The position numbers were made by a program, and so were the translations under genes. The notes below the pieces were generated by a model. It saw nothing but the letters and a program-made list of their open reading frames with translations, had not been told where the DNA came from and searched no databases. Below are positions 56,691 through 64,000 of a DNA stretch of 64,000 nucleotides, one piece after another; position 1 is the first letter of the stretch; each line of letters starts with the position of its first letter. The stretch spans positions 53,542,385 through 53,606,384 of the forward strand of contig CM044315.1 of NCBI GenBank assembly GCA_024291935.2. Reading direction: 5' to 3'. The stretch comes from Okapia johnstoni. Lineage: Eukaryota; Chordata; Mammalia; Artiodactyla; Giraffidae.

Positions 56691-58804
56691 AACATGCTAA
56701 GCAGATCTGGTTCATAGACTTTATCAATTCATGGTTGTGAGTTTTATCTTTATAGAATGTATCAACCCTTTAAATATTTTTTTTCTGAGTCTACTTTCCT
56801 AGTGGTGCCACTGGCTTCCTGCCTCACACCCATCCATGCTCACTTCTAAGTCACAATGTGTAGAAATAACTCTAGACATAAATTCTAAAAATAGGCTTTT
56901 GTGTCTGAACTCCATGATGCATTAACTGTTTCAAGAAACACAGTCAAGCTTCTTGAGCCTTGTGTATATCTATAAACCAGAGGAAATGATCCTTAATCCA
57001 ATGAAATCATGGGGGATATGTCTCAGTCCTGGTAATGTGAAAATCATTTATAGACTGTCATCAGCTGTCTAGGACTCCTTAGTGTCATTCCACAATAAGG
57101 TCCAGAAAAGGTCTTTTGAGTCAGGGAGGTAGTAGCTCTTGTCCACGAACATTCCAGCTCCTTTTGAAGAAATACTTCTTGCCTCCTCTGTCTGTTTGAC
57201 ATCCTTTTTAATAAAGTGTCACAAAATAAAGTTTTGTGGATGAGAAGGAAATGTAATATGTTTACCAGAAGATAAAAACAGATATATAGAGGTTGTGATT
57301 TTTCCAAAATTGACCTCTGCATTAATTAGTGACAAGCCAGGAAGTAAATACTCAACAGCATGCTTCCCTTTCCTTTCCCGCTCATCTAAAAGGAGATACA
57401 GTTTATACTCCACAGTAGGTGATCACACCTGCATGCACAATAGACCCCCCTTCTGGTGTTTTCCAAGGGCTAAAGAAATTAAAAAGTAATACAAGAAAGT
57501 AACACACCTGTGTGCTTTTCGCTAAAACTGCCATGTATTGTAACTGGCCAAATGTTTTCAAATAAGAGTATTCTAAGCTAATTTTATACAAAAACAAAAC
57601 GAAAAAGACAAAAGCTCTATCATTTCATTCTGTCTGTGCTCCGGGTGCCTCTGCTACATGACTGCTAATGTTATTTTCATTATAAAAAGGGAAAAAAGAA
57701 AATAATGTTGTTTAGTTATTTCCCTCCTTCCTGAAACACATGCAAGTAACTGGGGTTTACATTCTTGAGCAAAAGATTATTTTGTTGCTTTTCTTATTTA
57801 AAGTTAAAAAAAATAAAATTAAGTAATAAATCATAGCAGATTGGTGTTACTAGATGATTATAGCACACTTTAGGGGACATTTTAAAGTGTGAATCCAAGT
57901 GGCTTTATCCCCTTCAGGGACATGTAATAATCCCTCTGAAAAACACTGCCTGAGGGTTATATTGATATTATGAAATATAACTTATTTCAAAAGGAAATCA
58001 TGTAGATCTGTGCTTTTACTAGGCAATATACATATGGCAAAAGATGAATAAAATATAAAAATGTAAGTTAAAACAATTTTGTTCATAAACCTAGTTAAAT
58101 GTCTTATACTATTGATGTCTCAAATATTTGGAGCATTTCTTAGACTCAATTAAATGATTAAAACTAGACAATTGATCATAAGATGACTGCCTCTGTTAAT
58201 GTGGTTAAAATTCAAGGTGTACAAATTTACTTGAAAATGAAATGGTGTGAAAGTTGATGATTAATGTTTCATACTTTAAGAAATGGCATCATTTATGGAA
58301 ATAACATAGTTTCAGAATAAAATTCTAACCTGTAAAAGCCTCCCTTTTGACAGTGCTTTAAAAAATCTTTCCATTATTGCAGGGTAATAGCTTGACTGTA
58401 ATGTCTGCTGTTAAAGGAGCAAGTGCCTGTACAAATATTAATCTTACATTATTACTGCTAAATATTCAACTGATTTGAATATTAAAATAGCCCAAAGGCT
58501 CTTCAATAAAATATGTGATTACCGAAATAGTACAGTCCTTTTTATCATGCCAGGCATATTCCATACATATATTAACAGATTTCATAGTTGCTTAAGTTAA
58601 GTAAATATATTAATTTATAATAGTGGCAAAGCCTGCAGTTTAATTTGGGGCCTTTAGAAATGTTCTTCCCATTATTATTTGAACTTATCTAGTACATTGT
58701 AATAAAATTTTGATTCTGTGGGTAAAAGTTTAACTGTTGAAACTTTATATTACATTTTTATTTCTGGAAACTCAGATATAATTCTTAAGAATATCTTTTA
58801 AAAT
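56691..58804. other. repeat-poor DNA
   Basis: About 2.1 kb with no recognised repeat or gene. The part 58330-58600 is non-simple, balanced sequence and might be conserved non-coding DNA. Confidence 0.42.
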
Positions 58805-59045
58805 AATAATAGCTAACACTTATATAGCAATTTCTATGTCAGGCTCCAGTCTAAATACTTCGAGTTATTAAAGTTTTTAATACTTGTAACAAATGTATAA
58901 GGAAGGTTCTATTAGTAGTACCATTTTATAAATGATTGAATTGAATTTGAGAGTGTTTAGGTCATCTCTTCAAGGCCACACAGTTAGGAAGTGTTTAAGC
59001 CAAGATTCTAGTCCATATGGTCAGATTTCATAGTCTCTGCTTTTG
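58805..59045 (-). mobile_element. MIR SINE, antisense
   Basis: Reverse of MIR in order: 'taatagctaacacttatata', 'taccattttataaatgattg', 'aaggccacacagttaggaag', 'gccaagattctagtccata'. Confidence 0.72.
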
Positions 59046-59689
59046 CTAAAATTTATTTAATGAAGATGAATTTTAAATAACCAGGATGCTTTTTTAAAAG
59101 AAAATATTCAGATGCTAAATATTACTCTGTGAATAATAACATTTTGTGAAAACATTTTATGTGTGTGAAATGGCCTCGTCATTCTATGTGTGAAAACTGA
59201 AAGGAAACTGATTAAAGTGAACTATGAAATTGAGTCCCGGTGTCCTATTTTACAGTATGTAACTTAGAGTCTATAAATGACTCATTAATGCTGAGGAGAG
59301 TACAGAAAAGCTGAAGAATTTACCTGAAGTGCTTTATTGCTAGCTTTCTCTCTGCCATTGCAAGGTTACAGAAACTATAAGAAAGGACAAACAAGTATAA
59401 TTTCAAAGTTGGTAAATATTCCTTTCAGCTTTCCACTGTAGTCCTTATTCTCTAAGTTCTCCGTGGATCTCGCTTTCTCTGTTCACAAGTTTCCAGTCTT
59501 CTTTATTTGCATCTCAGGTATTTAGAATTCTTAGTCTGGCTTGCCCTAGATTAACCCATACTCACAGAATCCAAATTTTAAGGGTTTTAAAGTTGGCAAA
59601 GCCAGTTATCTTAAAATAATTGAATTAGTTACAGAAACATACTCAATGAATAGTATTTTATGTATTAATGGAATTTATTGGCAGGATGC
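59046..59689. other. no recognised feature
   Basis: AT-rich; nothing assigned. Confidence 0.4.
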
Positions 59690-59935
59690 TTCTTGTTAAT
59701 GTTGACAGGCAAGTGTTTTGTAGTCAGACAAACTTGAGTTTGTTTTCCAGCTTTGCTATGCTTTTGACTTTGAATTTGGGTAAGTTACTTTATCAATTCA
59801 TTTTCTTATCTGTAGAATTGGAGAAAATAGTATCTACCTCCTTGAATTAAGGTTGTGTTTGTCTTGTTTTTTTTTTTTCCCATGCATGTAAAGTGTTTAC
59901 CACTTGGTAGATACTTCATGAACAATGCTTGTTTT
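59690..59935 (+). mobile_element. MIR SINE, sense
   Basis: 'aagtgttttgtagtcagaca', 'gagtttgttttccagctttg', 'tttgggtaagttactttatc', 'ttatctgtagaattggag', 'atgtaaagtgtttaccactt'. Confidence 0.75.
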
Positions 59936-60084
59936 TCTCATATTGAACATTGCCAGTGGTGGAAAACATGACATTCTGAGGCAGTTCTTCCATACAACAT
60001 CCTTGCATTAGCCTCAGCCCTCCTCCCTTTAGATCTCATCTGCCCTTTTCTGGTTATTTTTGTATTCTGCAGGGTGTCTGATTC

Positions 60085-60155
60085 ATGTAAACTGGTCCCA
60101 GTACCTCTCTGGACCTCAATGTTCTCATCTGAAAGGATGGATTTCACAGGAGACA
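60085..60155 (+). mobile_element. MIR core fragment, sense (weak)
   Basis: 'cagtacctctctggacctca' and 'gttctcatctgaaaggatgg' fit the MIR core. Only about 70 bp. Confidence 0.35.
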
Positions 60156-60574
60156 TTTTACAATCTCTCCCCCTCTTCCTGTCTATAATATTTGGCAATA
60201 CTTTGTGACACTCTCAGATTTAAGTCTTTCTCATTTTGCTACTCAGTAACTGTGCAGCTAGTGACAATGTGAATATATTTTCCTGCCCTTAACTTGTCAT
60301 TTTTAGAAGTCGATTTTAAGGAGGTAATTCTAATGACAGTGTTTAAGACAGAAAAGCATTTCCTTTTCAAGCAAAATCTTAAGTTGAATTTCAATATCCA
60401 ATACAATTACAAGTGGAAAAGCTCCTGAATAAAGTAGGGTTGAATATAAAGGACACCTCTCTGTTTGGCTTCTTGGCCTCAGATTCATCTTACTGCCACA
60501 TTTTCCTTATAACGTGTGGCTCTTAAAGTAACTCCATGGAGACTTTGAATTTCTTGAAACATGATTTTTAAAAT

Positions 60575-60832
60575 ATTTATTTGACTGTGTTGAATCTTAA
60601 GTGCAGCTTGTGGGACCTTCGTTGTGTCAGGCAGGATCTCTCATTGGATCACATGGACTCTCTGGTTATGGCACAGCAGCTCTGGAGCGCGGGGGATCGG
60701 TAGTTGTGGTGCTCAATCTTAGTTGCTCCTTGGCATGTGGGATCCTAGTCCCCAGGCCAGGGATCAAACCCAACCCATGTCCCCGGCATTACAAGGTGGA
60801 TTCTTAACCATTGGATCACCAGGGAAGTCCTG
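60575..60832 (-). mobile_element. CHR-type cetartiodactyl SINE, antisense
   Basis: Plus strand: 'ttgtgggaccttcgttgtgt', 'ctctctggttatggcacagc', 'ggcatgtgggatcctagtc', 'cagggatcaaacccaaccc', 'accattggatcaccaggga'. This is the reverse of the tRNA-Glu-derived CHR SINE shared by whales, hippos and ruminants. It is older than BOV-tA. Confidence 0.85.
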
Positions 60833-62754
60833 AAACACAATTTTTAAACCACTGCCATAAGCCAAAGATGGTTTTTATGGTGGGTCTTTCAATAACTATG
60901 GCGAACTGAAGTAAGCTTAAGGCCCAGGGGAGATTTAATTTCAAGGCAGCCTCAAGCTGCCATTTTTCTTTCTCCTACTTCTCAAAGAACTGATTATCCT
61001 AGTAATTAAATAGGAAAACCTTTTTAGGGTGGTTAAAGCTCCGTGTAAACTATAGAAAACAAGCATGCAATAGAAAACTTTAAGACAAATTTAAGAAATA
61101 GTGCATAAAATATGGTTGTTTTAAGAGTACTACATCAAGCGTCTTTTCTTCTTTTGGTGTTCTTCCTATGTCTGAGGTCAGTGCCTTCTTTCCCAGGAAA
61201 GTGTGTAGAATTCTCAGCCACTATTGTTGCATGATTACAGTGAATGTTAAAATATTTGTCATTCTTTCCAAGGTATGGAGTGTTAACCCAATGATGTGAC
61301 AATTTCATTAACTCTAATTATATTTGGTTTAGTTAGTGTTCTCATGTGGTTTCAGTTTTCTTCTTTGAAAAAAATTATCTTTAGTTTTTATCAGCATAAT
61401 TATTTAGGAAGAGCCAAGGTTGCTTTATCTTACTTGTATAATTGATAGACTTACTCTTATTACTCCATGAGTAAGTATAACCACACATCATATACTATTA
61501 TAAATTCTAAATTATAAAATTACATTTCTTCTCATGCTACTCTTACCCAACACGTATTGGTGTATTCTGTCTTGAATATGCCTCCCCATAGACTTGTCTA
61601 TGTTTCTTAAAACTTAAACAGAAGATAGTAGTTCAGTAGTAGTCCTAGTTGTGACCTTACCTGTAAGAATTTTGCAATCTGAATTTTCACTTGTTCCAAG
61701 TGAACAATAGAGAATGCTGATTTGACATATTTTGCAGCTATACGAGGACTGGCTTCATATTTTTTACTACCTGTTTGCAAAACTTAATGCATTTCTCTAC
61801 ATTTCATCTCCTTTTTAACATTGCTTAAGACAGATATTTTAGACGGGAGAAGGAAATCAGTAACAATTTTTATAACAGGTTTACATTTTTCAATACAAAT
61901 AATATTTTTTCACATACTTTTTGTCCATAAACCTACTTCAATTTCCAAATTAGATAAGGCATAAAGACTGAATAGGGTTACTATTTGTTGACGTTCTGAC
62001 TTATTTCTCTTTAAGATATTATTATTCCCTTAATTAGCACAATTTTCTGCACATTAGTGAGGATTTGTTGAAATAGGTTTTCAGCCTTAGAATTATCCCA
62101 TACTATTCAAAGACTACTTTTTCTTCCATTCTGTTGCATATAACTTTTGAAGTGCAAAGTATAAAATTTGATTTTTTTTTTAACTTGGCACATTGTTTTC
62201 TATGAAAAAAACCATATTTTCTAATGAAATAAGCTTATATTCTATAGAAGGTGAATTATTTCTCGAAAAATACATCAAAATGTTATGGGCATATGATACT
62301 TGATAGAGTGTTAATGATCCATTCTACAAGTGCCACAGATTTAATGACCCAGAGTTGCCCACACACACAGCCATCCCGGTTGCTAACTAGCCATGCCCCT
62401 TGCTTGCTTTTTCTTGTATCTTGATCAGTATACAAAGCAGTACTGAAGTTGCCCCTGTTCCTTTCCCTTTTCTTCTTTCCGTCTCTAAATAGATCTCTTT
62501 CTTATTTTGTTCCCTTTCTCTTTTTCACTTGTCTATTCTATATTTTTCAGTTTTTGTCTGTGGACTTTAAGATTCAGTCTTTGCATATCAATTTAAATAA
62601 TTGGTTAATATCTTCTTTAACCAGTCATTTGACTCAATTGTATTTGTCCCCAAACATTTTAGAGGTATTTATACTATTTAGTATTCTTAACATTTGATTT
62701 TTATGATTGCTCAATTCTTTTGCACCTTTCATTTTATTTAATTCATTTCTTTAC
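60833..62754. other. no recognised feature
   Basis: 1.9 kb of AT-rich DNA with no repeat or gene that I can support. Confidence 0.42.
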
Positions 62755-63120
62755 ACATTTTGTGAGCATCAGGTTGTAATTAGGGATATAAGACACAGTT
62801 CTTGCCTTCAAAGAGCTCATGGTTTAATAAGGGAAGTAAACACAAATTCTTGTAATTTTCGAAGTACTATAATAAAGAGAAGAGTAGGATACAGTATAAG
62901 AAGCAGAAAGTGATAGTTTATCTGGATAAAGAATAATTGACAAAGGCAGAAATATTTGAGCAGACTCTTGGAGATTGAGTAAGCATGTTTCCAATTTAAA
63001 AGGGTGGGAGAAAGCATTCTTGGTAAAAGTATCAGTGTTTACAAAGAGAGTGACATGAAATGACTTAATGCTTCAAACCCAGTGAGATGTACTCAGGGAA
63101 ATGCATTTTGTGGTAGAAGA
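62755..63120 (-). mobile_element. L2 3' part, antisense
   Basis: 'agggatataagacacagttc', 'ttgccttcaaagagctcatg', 'gagcagactcttggagattg' are the reverse of L2 wording. Diverged. Confidence 0.6.
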
Positions 63121-63572
63121 GGTTGAGAAAAAAGGTAGGTATCAGGAGATAGAATATTATTTGATTTTTATCTGATGGGTGAAGAGGATTAAGTGCATAA
63201 ATTTATTTAAATTCAATTATCAGACCTCTTGATCAATAACATTTATTTTCATGGAAATTTTATTTATTCCTATGTGTAAATAGATATTTTTGTGTAAAAT
63301 CCTCTTATTAAGGGAGTTAAAATAAGGTTTTTGGTTTTGAGAAACAATTTTAGTGTAATGTGAAATACATTAGAACAAGGGTGACAGAGTTAGTTTGAAA
63401 GCTGTAGAGACCACCAAGTTAAGAGAGAAGGCTTAGATTACTGTTATGCTGTGATAAAAAGAGGAAGGAAGAGTTTGAGGATCATTAAGCTGTTGATTAC
63501 ATAGTATTAAGTGATTGGATATGTAGGGTGAGGAAGTCTCTGAGATAACTGGTTTAGATAGCTGAGGGGATT
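63121..63572. other. no recognised feature
   Basis: May contain further L2 remnants, too diverged to claim. Confidence 0.35.
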
Positions 63573-63782
63573 GTGTGTGTGTTACTGGCTCAGTTGCATC
63601 CTACTCTTGGTGATTCCTTGGACTGTAGCCCACCAGGCTCCTCTGTCCCTGAAATTCTCAACACAAGAATACTGGAGTAGGTAGCTATTCCCTTCTCTAG
63701 GGGATCTTCCTGACCCAGGCCTCAAACCCAGGTCTCCTGCATTGCAGGCAGATTCTTTACCACCTGAGCTAAAGGGAAGCCC
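63573..63782 (-). mobile_element. BOV-tA SINE, antisense
   Basis: Reversed tail 'ggctcagttgcatcctact', body 'cacaagaatactggagtag', head 'taccacctgagctaaaggg'. The flanking 'gaggggattgtg' and 'gaaaggattagtg' may be a decayed duplication. Confidence 0.92.
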
Positions 63783-63898
63783 TGAAAGGATTAGTGGAGC
63801 CAGTTATTAGGATAGGAATTTCAGGAGAAAGACTGAAGATTTGGCAGGGAGCCGGAGATGCTAAATATATCGGGGAGAGTGTCTTATGAATGTGAATT

Positions 63899-63952
63899 GT
63901 TGATGGAAATCCAGGTGTTAATGGAAATCCAGGTGTTGATGGAAAATCCAGT
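63899..63952. repeat. three-copy 18-bp minisatellite
   Basis: Units 'gttgatggaaatccaggt' (63899), 'gttaatggaaatccaggt' (63917) and 'gttgatggaaaatccagt' (63935), head to tail. Confidence 0.92.
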
Positions 63953-64000
63953 CTAGTATAATGCTTCTCAAAGTTTAATGTATATTCAGATGACCAGGAG

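Noticed and set aside
1..64000. CRISPR arrays, operons, ribosome binding sites, prophage or other bacterial features
   Set aside because: The repeat content shows a mammalian nuclear genome. No regular spacer-repeat pattern or clustered coding frames exist.

Overview
The window is nuclear DNA of a ruminant, most likely a bovid. The evidence is its repeats. It carries many copies of BovB (an RTE-type LINE), many BOV-tA/BovA SINEs with their tRNA-Glu-derived head, ruminant-type L1 3' ends, an antisense SINE of the older cetartiodactyl CHR type, a short mariner hairpin and two LTR relics. Old mammalian repeats (MIR, L2, MaLR LTRs, a Tigger-like end) lie between them. The base composition is AT-rich. 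I cannot tell cattle, sheep, goat or deer apart from this sequence alone.

I see no protein-coding gene of the host, no rRNA or tRNA gene and no CRISPR array. Almost all long open frames are pieces of BovB or L1 reverse transcriptase, or antisense readings of SINEs and LINEs. The one other protein-like stretch is a frameshifted antisense relic of a hAT-type transposase-like protein at about 38.1-38.5 kb. The window is therefore best read as intergenic or deep-intronic DNA.

Layout: 0-7 kb holds an L1/Tigger scrap, two BovB 3' parts and an old L1. 9-10.7 kb is a cluster of SINEs. 12.0-14.2 kb is an L1 3' end bounded, together with 0.7 kb of other DNA, by a 15-bp target-site duplication. 15.9-20.9 kb is a MIR/SINE field with an inverted SINE pair, a mariner MITE and an antisense MaLR LTR. 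21.0-21.7 kb is a clean BovB insertion. 22.2-24.0 kb is repeat-poor. 26.1-29.1 kb has a sense MaLR LTR and an antisense ruminant LTR. 30.5-34.6 kb is a BovB copy with a second BovB inside it. 34.8-37.4 kb has two antisense L1 insertions with clean duplications. 42.7-47.0 kb is a nearly complete BovB whose 5' half is inverted and which was later hit by a SINE and by an LTR element. 51.3-56.2 kb and 56.7-62.7 kb are the poorest in young repeats and contain a perfect match to the CTCF core consensus.

The genes do not work together as a system. What the window records well is retrotransposition history: target-site duplications, 3' transduction, 5' inversion, nesting and solo LTR formation.
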